From Gemmatimonadota bacterium (GTDB lineage Bacteria; Gemmatimonadota; Gemmatimonadetes; Gemmatimonadales; GWC2-71-9): DNA of 7,006 bases. A program made the translations under genes and the position numbers. Below, piece by piece: positions 1 through 4,893 of the stretch; position 1 is the first letter of the stretch; each line of letters opens with the position of its first letter. The notes beneath the pieces were generated by a model. The model was given only the letters and a program-made list of their open reading frames with translations, did not search any database and was not told where the DNA came from. Location: NCBI GenBank assembly GCA_003220985.1, contig QHTY01000048.1, positions 14,816 to 21,821 of the forward strand, given 5' to 3'.

Positions 1-924
1 TTCGTGAGCAATCGCGTCGGCCTGAAGGTGCGCAACACGCAGGGCGTCGTCCTCCAGGGAAATCGCGCGAAAGGAGTGGACTCGCTCCTCCAGTGGGAGC
101 CGATACCCGATTTCCAGGTGGGCGCCGTCACCGAGGATACTCTGCCCGACCGGGGGGGGCGCGACACCATTCCCGACAGCATTCCGGCATCCGAGCTGAG
201 CCGCCGCGACCGTTCCGCCATCATCGTCGACGAGTGGGGACCCTACGATTGGCAGTCGCCGAAGCTGTGGTCCCTCGGCAGAGACTCGAGCGACGTGCCG
301 CGGTACCGCCTCGCCGTCCTGGGGCCCCGCCCCGAACGGTGGCGGCTGCTTGTCTCGCGCGGCGTCACCCAAGTCGCGCCGACCACCGGCTTTATCGGCG
401 ACACGATCCTCGTCACTCCACAATCACGCGGCGACTGGTCGGTGACACTCGTGTCCGGCGGGAATCGATTCTGGTACATCCGGTTCCAGCCAAGAATCGA
501 CTGGGCTGTCAGCTATTTCACTTGGACCGACTCGACGAATTTCTTCGAGCAGCCGCTGGGTGATTCCCTCGCCGTCCGCCCACCCGTGCCGAGGCTCGAT
601 TACATGTGGTATCGGCCGCCACGAGGATTCAGCGGCTTGCCACAGAGCCGCTGGTCCCTGCGTGCCACCGGCAGTGTCACGCTCCCGTCCGGGAGCTACT
701 CACTGCGGACGATCAGTGACGATGCCGTCCGAGTGTGGGTGGACGGCGTACTCGTGATCGATGACTGGACCTCCCCCCACGATTCCCGAGTGGATTACGC
801 GCCGCTGTCGCCCGGGAAGCACGACCTGCGCGTCGAGTACCGGCAGGTCGATGGTTGGGTCGAGCTGCGCGTGGACATCATTCGCGGGTCAGCACGGAGC
901 ACTGGATCCCCAGGGCCGCACTAG
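1..924 (+). CDS. C-terminal part of a beta-helix / PA14-domain surface protein (5' partial)
   Basis: The frame is open at the left edge and the first GTG (position 4) lies inside repeat-like sequence, so this is the 3' end of a longer gene. Counting from that GTG, residues 1-25 look like the last coils of a right-handed parallel beta-helix (short V/L strands with G-N turns, e.g. GVVLQGN). Residues about 72-190 form a beta-rich middle part beginning IIVDEWGPYDW. Residues about 198-294 are a PA14 domain, recognised by its core DDAVRVWVDGVLVIDDW and the following GKHDLRVEY strand. PA14 domains usually bind glycans and are found in secreted or cell-surface enzymes and adhesins, so an exported carbohydrate-binding or carbohydrate-acting protein is likely. 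The signal peptide would lie outside the window and no catalytic residues can be assigned. The last 47 bp overlap the convergent toxin gene. Confidence 0.8.
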   Translation, partial: FVSNRVGLKVRNTQGVVLQGNRAKGVDSLLQWEPIPDFQVGAVTEDTLPDRGGRDTIPDSIPASELSRRDRSAIIVDEWGPYDWQSPKLWSLGRDSSDVPRYRLAVLGPRPERWRLLVSRGVTQVAPTTGFIGDTILVTPQSRGDWSVTLVSGGNRFWYIRFQPRIDWAVSYFTWTDSTNFFEQPLGDSLAVRPPVPRLDYMWYRPPRGFSGLPQSRWSLRATGSVTLPSGSYSLRTISDDAVRVWVDGVLVIDDWTSPHDSRVDYAPLSPGKHDLRVEYRQVDGWVELRVDIIRGSARSTGSPGPH

Positions 925-1420
925 CGTCCTGGACCGCTGTGTGACCGATCGCGAGCGGCTCCGGTTCACCGTACTCGATCGTCCCTTCGAACACGACGAT
1001 CGTATGCCAATCTCCCGACAGCGCCGACCACCACCTGAGCGCCGCGAACCCTTCCTTATGTAGTGCCGCGGCCACGCCCTGCGTCTTCGCGACGTCGCGA
1101 CTGGCCAACACGTCGGGCTTGATGTCGTACTTCACGAGCGTCGCGGGATCGCAGAGGTCGGCGAGCTTGAGCTGCTCCAACTGACATTCGACGAGCGCGA
1201 GTGTCTTGCCGGACTCGATCAGGTCCTTCCGATCGATCTTCTGGCCGCGAAAGCGTTGCAGCTTCTCGGCGACGGCGTGGACCGCGGTTTCGGCGAGATA
1301 GACGACGAGTTTTCCGGCGACGTCAAAGCGGCCGGAACCCTGTTGCGGAAAGATGTGACTGGGAGAAAACGGCTCGCCCGGCTTCGCAGCGGGATCCCAT
1401 GGAAAGACCCGCCACGGCAT
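878..1420 (-). CDS. RES-domain toxin of a RES-Xre toxin-antitoxin pair
   Basis: This 180-aa protein matches the RES fold: an N-terminal WRVFPWDP segment, then QQGSGRFD, VVYLAETAVHAVAE, and near the C-terminus ALRWWSALSGDWHTIVVFE. The three residues that name the family appear as Arg31, Glu52 and Ser132, with Tyr41 in the usual YLAE position. RES toxins such as MbcT degrade NAD+ and arrest growth; that activity is inferred here from family and motifs. The ATG (1420-1418) overlaps the antitoxin stop as TAATG, so translation is probably coupled and antitoxin is made first. Length is normal for the family and all signature residues are present, so the toxin looks intact. The 3' end (TGA at 878-880) lies inside the convergent beta-helix/PA14 gene. 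The Asn often found after the Ser region is replaced by the DWH stretch here. Confidence 0.85.
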   Translation of the reverse strand: MPWRVFPWDPAAKPGEPFSPSHIFPQQGSGRFDVAGKLVVYLAETAVHAVAEKLQRFRGQKIDRKDLIESGKTLALVECQLEQLKLADLCDPATLVKYDIKPDVLASRDVAKTQGVAAALHKEGFAALRWWSALSGDWHTIVVFEGTIEYGEPEPLAIGHTAVQDASAALGIQCSVLTRE

Positions 1421-1773
1421 TAGGCGAAGGCGCCGGCCTTTTCAGCCTCGATCGCGGCAACGACTTCGGAGAGTCGTCCCTGCCGAATCACATCGATGGG
1501 TCGCCGGTCGCCCAGATGCGCATTCATACCGCGCAACCATTTGGCGATCGATCCCTCTTCCAGGAACCCTTCGAGCAGGGACACGACCGTATCGAGCCCG
1601 ACCAGCTGCTCCCAGTTCCTGGCCGCGGGGGCTTCGCCGCGCTTCCAGCGGACCACGGCGCTGCGGTGCACGCCGAGACTGCGCGCCAGGTCCGCATCGT
1701 CGGGGAAGGCGACTTTGGCGACGTGATAGCGCTGTTTGACCAGCGATTTATTGGAGCGAACGCGCCGGGCCAT
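1420..1773 (-). CDS. Xre/MbcA/ParS-type (DUF2384) antitoxin
   Basis: This 117-aa antitoxin partners the RES toxin that follows it. Residues about 27-50 (DADLARSLGVHRSAVVRWKRG) are a helix-turn-helix of Xre type. Residues about 63-115, with AKWLRGMNAHLGDRRPIDVI, are the DUF2384 toxin-binding domain, whose C-terminal helix typically blocks the RES active site. I chose ATG 1773 rather than the upstream in-frame TTG at 1809, because that TTG is the first half of a good -35 box and the 12 extra residues would be encoded by the promoter itself. No Shine-Dalgarno sequence precedes ATG 1773; the predicted transcript starts at or within a base of it, so a leaderless mRNA is likely. An 18-bp palindrome just upstream is the likely operator for autorepression by the antitoxin or the complex. 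The stop shares one base with the toxin start. Confidence 0.85.
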   Translation of the reverse strand: MARRVRSNKSLVKQRYHVAKVAFPDDADLARSLGVHRSAVVRWKRGEAPAARNWEQLVGLDTVVSLLEGFLEEGSIAKWLRGMNAHLGDRRPIDVIRQGRLSEVVAAIEAEKAGAFA

Positions 1774-1809
1774 GTACGCAACAATATTGTTGCGCAGCGG
1801 CAGAGTCAA
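1774..1809 (-). promoter_or_regulatory. Promoter of the RES-Xre operon, predicted leaderless
   Basis: On the minus strand TTGACT (1809-1804) matches the -35 consensus at 5 of 6 positions. A 17-nt spacer leads to TATTGT (1786-1781), a 4 of 6 match to the -10 consensus. Seven bases later comes the antitoxin ATG at 1773, so the start site would fall on or next to the A of the start codon. The spacing is ideal and the box is directly overlapped by the palindrome. Confidence 0.7.
1777..1794. promoter_or_regulatory. 18-bp perfect palindrome, likely antitoxin operator
   Basis: CGCAACAATATTGTTGCG reads identically on both strands, with no mismatch. It covers the predicted -10 box (1781-1786) and ends 4 bp from the antitoxin start codon. 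Bound repressor would block RNA polymerase directly. Xre antitoxins of this family commonly repress their own operon by binding inverted repeats at the promoter; binding here is inference. Confidence 0.7.
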
Positions 1810-1895
1810 GGCCCCCCGGTCGATCTGCCGGATTATGACCTTTCGCGCGGTTTCGATTGCGCGTGTACCCGAGCCCTGCGAGTGTGATCCAGGAG

Positions 1896-2195
1896 ATGAG
1901 TGACATTCCCGATCGTACCACCGCCTACCTCGCCCAACGGCTCGATGCGGCGCGCGACCTCTACTTGCTGGCGCTCGCCGTCGGCGAACGGGGACCCCAT
2001 CAATTCGGTACCCTCATCCAAGAGGCGCGCCTCCACTTCATCAATGTCATCGAAGTAGCCCGCAGCGCCGGGCTCGACACGATCGACATTCAGAACATGC
2101 TGGCCACCCACGACATCGATCTCGACGATGCGATCCGGCCGGACCTGCGGGAGCGGCTAGACGAGCTGCTGCGGGCACACGTGAATCCACGTTAG
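1896..2195 (+). CDS. Hypothetical protein, 99 aa, probably all-helical
   Basis: I do not recognise this protein. It starts MSDIPDRTTAYLAQRLDAARDL, is rich in Leu, Ala, Arg, Asp and Glu with heptad-like spacing, and has no signal peptide, membrane segment or cysteine, which suggests a small soluble helical protein. Codon use is like that of its GC-rich neighbours, supporting real coding. ATG 1896 is preferred because it is the first ATG in frame; AGGAG abuts it directly with no spacing, so an upstream GTG at 1884 or TTG at 1857 cannot be excluded. It is divergent from the antitoxin gene, with 122 bp between the start codons, and could share that control region. Its stop is followed after 9 bp by the 28-bp palindrome. 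No link to the toxin-antitoxin pair can be shown beyond position. Confidence 0.65.
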   Translation: MSDIPDRTTAYLAQRLDAARDLYLLALAVGERGPHQFGTLIQEARLHFINVIEVARSAGLDTIDIQNMLATHDIDLDDAIRPDLRERLDELLRAHVNPR

Positions 2196-2204
2196 TTCGT
2201 GTGG

Positions 2205-2232
2205 GTAGGGGCGCAGCATGCTGCGCCCCTAC
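2205..2232. repeat. 28-bp perfect palindrome, dispersed-repeat type
   Basis: GTAGGGGCGCAGCA is followed immediately by its exact reverse complement, giving 14-bp arms with no loop and no mismatch. It fills half of the 55-bp gap between the 99-aa gene and the YpdA-type gene. Read in one frame, either strand gives VGAQHAAPL, a phrase I recall from many spurious predicted proteins in GC-rich genomes, which suggests a widespread intergenic repeat family. With no loop and no T-run it is not a typical intrinsic terminator, although the RNA could form a long hairpin with a forced small loop. Confidence 0.8.
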
Positions 2233-2250
2233 AACTAGATTCCCCATTCC

Positions 2251-3249
2251 ATGCAGCACGAAGCCGCGATCATCGCGGGCGCCGGCCCCATCGGCCTCGC
2301 GTGCGCCATCTCCGCCAAACGGCGCGGGATCGATCCCCTCGTGATCGACGCGGGCGCGCTCGTCAACTCGATCGTGCACTATCCGATCAACATGACGTTC
2401 TTCACGACGCCGGAGCGGCTCGAGATCGGCAATCATCCGCTGGTCTGTGCGGGCGCCAAGGCCACGCGCGAAGAGGCGCTCAAGTACTATCGCGGCGTCG
2501 CCCGCGCAGAAGGCATCCGCGTCCAGACATACACGAAGCTCATCTCCGCGCGTGAAGTCGAGACGCGCTTCGGTCGCGAGCCGATTTCGTGGGACAAGCT
2601 CGTGCTGGCCACCGGCTACTTCGATTCTCCCAACCGGCTGGGCGTGCCGGGCGAAGATCAGCCGCACGTCCGTCACTACTTCGATGAAGCGCACCTTTCC
2701 TACGGTCACGATGTCGTGGTCATCGGCGGCAAGAACTCGGCAGTCGAAGCGGCGCTGCAGCTGTTTCGCGCCGGCGCCCGCACCACGATCGTCTACCGCG
2801 GCAAGTCGTGGCCCAAGAGTGTGAAGTACTGGCTACGCCCCGATCTCGAGAATCGCATCAAAGCGGGTGAGATTCAGGCCCGCCTCGCGAGTCAGGTGAT
2901 CGAGATCACGCCGCGCGAGGTAGTGGTGCGCGGCTGGCTCGGCAACAAGGAAGGCATCCCGGCAGATCGCGTCTATGCCCTGATCGGATTCCACCCGGAC
3001 GTGCAGCTGTTTGAGCGAATCGGGATTGCGTTCGATCCCGAATCGGGACGGCCGGAGATCGATCCCGATACGCTGGAGACGTCCGTGCCGGGTGTATTTG
3101 TTGCGGGCAGCGTCACGGCGGGCAACAAGATCTCGGAGATCTTCATCGAGAATGGCCGCTTCGACGGCGAGAAGATTTTCGGGACTCCGGCCGAACGGGC
3201 CACGGCGAAAAACCAGTACCTAGGGATTAGACGCGAGACTGGGGAATAG
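2251..3249 (+). CDS. ypdA: YpdA/Bdr-family FAD/NAD(P)-dependent oxidoreductase
   Basis: This 332-aa flavoprotein has the length and layout of bacillithiol disulfide reductase (YpdA/Bdr), which uses NADPH to reduce oxidised bacillithiol in the cytoplasm. The FAD-binding motif GAGPIG is at residues 10-15. The characteristic VNSIVHYPINMTFFTTPERLEIG block is at 38-60, LATGYF at 119-124, the NAD(P)-binding IGGKNSA at 158-164, ALIGFHPD at 243-250 and the C-terminal FVAGSVTAGNKISEIFIENG at 283-302. In the S. aureus protein residue 14 is a cysteine proposed to be important in catalysis; here it is Ile14. Only Cys18 and Cys66 remain, so the natural substrate may differ. The ATG has no clear Shine-Dalgarno sequence; TAGATT lies 9 nt upstream and the 28-bp palindrome 18 nt upstream. 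The family assignment is firm and the substrate is inferred. Confidence 0.85.
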   Translation: MQHEAAIIAGAGPIGLACAISAKRRGIDPLVIDAGALVNSIVHYPINMTFFTTPERLEIGNHPLVCAGAKATREEALKYYRGVARAEGIRVQTYTKLISAREVETRFGREPISWDKLVLATGYFDSPNRLGVPGEDQPHVRHYFDEAHLSYGHDVVVIGGKNSAVEAALQLFRAGARTTIVYRGKSWPKSVKYWLRPDLENRIKAGEIQARLASQVIEITPREVVVRGWLGNKEGIPADRVYALIGFHPDVQLFERIGIAFDPESGRPEIDPDTLETSVPGVFVAGSVTAGNKISEIFIENGRFDGEKIFGTPAERATAKNQYLGIRRETGE

Positions 3250-3281
3250 CCCAGCCCTTCCCATCGGCGACACACGCGGGC

Positions 3282-3287
3282 TAATTT
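3282..3287 (+). promoter_or_regulatory. Possible -10 box of a leaderless promoter for the kinase-like gene
   Basis: TAATTT fits the TANNNT pattern and is followed by exactly 7 nt before ATG 3295, the same geometry as at the antitoxin gene. A weak -35 candidate, TTCCCA, sits at 3258-3263 with an 18-nt spacer. There is no Shine-Dalgarno sequence before this ATG. The box matches the standard consensus at only three positions, so this is a suggestion. Confidence 0.35.
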
Positions 3288-3294
3288 GCGACCT

Positions 3295-4014
3295 ATGTCT
3301 GAACTCCGCGCCGCCCTGGCGGGCGCGCTTGGCCCGCTGTATCGGATCGAACGCGAGGTACGGCCGGTCGGTGAGTACCGCCTCTTCGTGGCGACACAAT
3401 CCGAAAACGGCACGCAGCTCCTCGTGAAGGTGCTGCCCGCCGTCTTGTCGCTCGGCATCAATGATCTGCAATTCGAGCGCGCGGTCCTTCTGCTCGGCGA
3501 GCGGCTGAGCCATCCCAATCTCGTGCGGCCGCGTGGCGCCGGCCGCGCGGGCGCGTTCGTGTACCATACGCGGCCGTTCGTGCCCGGAACCACGCTGCGG
3601 GCGTGGATCGGCAACAACGGTGCGATTCCGCTCTCGCGCACCGTCGAGATCATGCGCGGCATTCTGAATGGGCTCGCCTATGCGCACGCCGCCGAAATCG
3701 CTCACGGCGATCTCAAAGCCGAGAACGTGTTGCTCTCGGATAAGGACGTGCTGGTCGCCGATACCGGCATTGCGACCGTGCTCGGCAAGCCGGCAACGCA
3801 ACGCAACGACATGGCCGCGATGCAGTCACTCGCGAAGGAGATGCTCACCGGCGCCAAGCCCACGGTGCGCGCGGAGCCGATCGAGCGCACGCGGGCGCTG
3901 CCGCTGTGGCTGACGGAATGGCTGCGCTCGCGCTGGTCGGACGCGGGGCGCGCGCTGGCGGGCATGCGACCGCCCCCACCCTCTAGCTCGCAATCCTCTC
4001 AGCTCTTCGCGTAA
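3295..4014 (+). CDS. Ser/Thr protein kinase-like protein with deleted activation segment
   Basis: The 239-aa product has a protein-kinase fold in compact form. Visible elements are VKVL with Lys45 (beta3 lysine), Glu61 in helix C (FERAVLLLGERLSHPNLVRP), the catalytic loop HGDLKAENVLL (137-147; HRD has become HGD, Asp139 and Asn144 kept), and VADTGIA (154-160; DFG has become DTG, Asp156 kept). Helix F follows at once: NDMAAMQSLAKEMLTG with Asp172. Normally about 35 residues separate the DFG Asp from the helix F Asp; here there are 16, so the activation loop, P+1 loop and APE motif are gone. The glycine-rich loop is also degenerate (VRPVGEYRLF). No transmembrane segment or sensor domain follows, only a Pro/Ser-rich tail. 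It may be a pseudokinase or a kinase without substrate-docking surface, perhaps a binding or regulatory protein. ATG 3295 is chosen over the in-frame TTG 3286. It lies 45 bp after ypdA. Confidence 0.75.
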   Translation: MSELRAALAGALGPLYRIEREVRPVGEYRLFVATQSENGTQLLVKVLPAVLSLGINDLQFERAVLLLGERLSHPNLVRPRGAGRAGAFVYHTRPFVPGTTLRAWIGNNGAIPLSRTVEIMRGILNGLAYAHAAEIAHGDLKAENVLLSDKDVLVADTGIATVLGKPATQRNDMAAMQSLAKEMLTGAKPTVRAEPIERTRALPLWLTEWLRSRWSDAGRALAGMRPPPPSSSQSSQLFA

Positions 4015-4027
4015 CCGCGGCGCCGGC

Positions 4028-4084
4028 GTGAAGGATCTCTTCGTGGGCGCAGCGGGCGGCGGAATCCTGTACTACCACCGCTGA
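4028..4084 (+). other. Possible 18-codon small ORF or displaced kinase C-terminus
   Basis: A GTG-started frame encodes an 18-residue peptide ending in GAAGGGILYYHR, 13 bp after the kinase-like stop codon. It has no Shine-Dalgarno sequence. The same frame is open upstream into the Pro/Ser-rich tail of the kinase-like gene, so it could equally be a former C-terminus separated by a frameshift, or chance. Its hydrophobic, glycine-rich composition resembles a short membrane-inserted tail. Confidence 0.2.
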
Positions 4085-4141
4085 CACCTTCCCGTTATTC
4101 TCGCGTAGTAGGCATCGTCCCCTCTTCCATGGATTCTGGTC

Positions 4142-4336
4142 ATGAAGCCTGTCCTGCAGCTCGCGGCCGTTGGGTTGATCGGCATCGGCCTTTGGAAACT
4201 CGCGGCGATATTCCTTATGCCTCTGCTGTTCTTCGTCTTCAAGATCGGGCTGATCATCGGCCTAGTCATGCTGGCCTTCTGGTTCTTCAATAAGAAGAAC
4301 CGTGGTAAGGAGGACACGCCGCCCCCCGCGGCATAG
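4142..4336 (+). CDS. Small two-helix membrane protein, 64 aa
   Basis: I do not recognise a named family. Residues about 5-25 and 26-50 are almost purely hydrophobic, with Lys20 and Lys34 marking helix ends, and predict two transmembrane segments with a short turn. The C-terminus NKKNRGKEDTPPPAA is charged and then proline-rich; by the positive-inside rule it should be cytoplasmic. The strong hydrophobic pattern and an ATG start support real coding. No good Shine-Dalgarno sequence is visible; TATTCT at 4096-4101 could be a -10 box giving a leader of about 30 nt. A clear terminator 20 bp after the stop makes this the end of its transcription unit. Function is unknown; an inner-membrane accessory or stress-related small protein is as far as the sequence allows. 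Confidence 0.65.
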   Translation: MKPVLQLAAVGLIGIGLWKLAAIFLMPLLFFVFKIGLIIGLVMLAFWFFNKKNRGKEDTPPPAA

Positions 4337-4355
4337 TGTCTCCCCGAACACAACG

Positions 4356-4400
4356 CGAGGCGCGCCAAGGCTGAATCTGCCTGGCGCGCCTCGTGCTTTT
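4356..4400 (+). terminator. Rho-independent terminator after the small membrane protein gene
   Basis: CGAGGCGCGCCA (4356-4367) and TGGCGCGCCTCG (4382-4393) form a perfect 12-bp GC-rich stem around a 14-nt loop. A short T-run (TTTT, 4397-4400) follows three bases later. The T-run is brief, so termination may be partial. Confidence 0.75.
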
Positions 4401-4419
4401 CCCCCCGGCGAAAGGGGGG
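4401..4419 (+). promoter_or_regulatory. Hairpin that could hide the ribosome binding site of the TPR gene
   Basis: CCCCCC (4401-4406) can pair with GGGGGG (4414-4419) across the loop GGCGAAA. The G-run is the only Shine-Dalgarno-like sequence before ATG 4424, so pairing would restrict ribosome access. The C-run begins exactly where the T-run of the preceding terminator ends. Confidence 0.4.
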
Positions 4420-4423
4420 CACC

Positions 4424-4810
4424 ATGACCAACTGGAAAGCTGTCACCATCTCGCTGGCGCTCGCTTTGGGCTGGATCATGGGGAATCCGGCGGTCGCGCT
4501 GGGCCCCGCTCCAGATCCACAGGCCGAGGTCCAGATGAATATCGCGCGCGTCGAATCTCTCACGCAGCATCTGCGCAGCTATCCCGAGGATGTCAGCGCG
4601 ATTGAGGACCTCGCCGCGCTGTACATGGCGAACGGGTCCTATGACGCCGCGATTGCACCGCTCGCTCGAGCGCTGCAGCTCGATCCGCATCGCCGCAGCC
4701 TGTGGGTGGCGTTGGATGTCGCTGTGATCCGGTCGGGACGGAAGATGATTACAGATGCGGAGCTGACGAGGCGGGCGGCGCGGTTCAAGGAAGGTCTGGC
4801 TGCTGACTAA
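4424..4810 (+). CDS. Exported TPR-containing protein, 128 aa
   Basis: Residues 1-27 (MTNWKAVTISLALALGWIMG, then NPAVALG) form a signal peptide with a lone Lys, a hydrophobic core and a likely cleavage after AVA or AL-G. No lipobox cysteine is present, so the mature protein is probably periplasmic or secreted. Residues about 54-88 (PEDVSAIEDLAALYMANGSYDAAIAPLARALQLDP) are one tetratricopeptide repeat with the expected A-L-Y, G-x-Y-x-x-A and A-L-x-L-D-P positions; the preceding and following helices could be degenerate repeats. TPR proteins are protein-protein interaction adaptors. The start is supported by the AAAGGGGGG run just upstream. The gene follows a terminator by 24 bp, so it either depends on read-through or has a promoter I cannot identify. 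It is convergent with the lipoprotein gene. Confidence 0.75.
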   Translation: MTNWKAVTISLALALGWIMGNPAVALGPAPDPQAEVQMNIARVESLTQHLRSYPEDVSAIEDLAALYMANGSYDAAIAPLARALQLDPHRRSLWVALDVAVIRSGRKMITDAELTRRAARFKEGLAAD

Positions 4811-4814
4811 AAGT

Positions 4815-4893
4815 GGCGGCGAAAGGCGGCAAAGGGGCGGCAACTGCATTTGCCGCCCCTCGCCACCGCATCAATCGCCGCCCTTTCGCCGCC
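4815..4893. terminator. Nested inverted repeats, probable bidirectional terminator
   Basis: Outer arms GGCGGCGAAAGG (4815-4826) and CCTTTCGCCGCC (4882-4893) match perfectly and extend by another four pairs if one base is bulged. Inside lies a second perfect hairpin, AGGGGCGGCAA (4833-4843) with TTGCCGCCCCT (4850-4860), loop CTGCAT. The left side is itself built from three GGCGGC-plus-A-run units. The element fills the 83-bp gap between two convergent genes, so termination for both strands is the natural reading. T-runs are lacking, so the mechanism may rely on the stems alone. Confidence 0.6.

Noticed and set aside
1774..1809. TTG 1809 as the antitoxin start (12 extra residues)
   Set aside because: The codon is the first half of the -35 box and the extra residues are encoded by the operator; ATG 1773 fits both promoter and family length.
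1201..1887. Long plus-strand open frame of 228 codons opposite the toxin and antitoxin
   Set aside because: It lies antisense to two genes with clear family motifs, is rich in Arg and Pro, and shows no recognisable domain. GC-rich DNA commonly keeps the opposite strand open.
2199..2555. Plus-strand open frame beginning in the palindrome and overlapping ypdA
   Set aside because: It is out of frame with ypdA, Arg-rich, and its start is the repeat itself; this is the kind of spurious protein the repeat creates.
2047..2709. Minus-strand open frame of 220 codons opposite the 99-aa gene and ypdA
   Set aside because: It runs through the palindrome (hence VGAQHAAPL) and opposite the well-supported YpdA coding region, with no protein-like motif of its own.
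3220..3801. Minus-strand open frames opposite the kinase-like gene
   Set aside because: The plus strand here encodes kinase motifs in order; the minus frames show none.
4815..4893. CRISPR-like or tandem repeat array
   Set aside because: The units are short, imperfect and inverted rather than regularly spaced direct repeats with unique spacers, and no cas gene is present.
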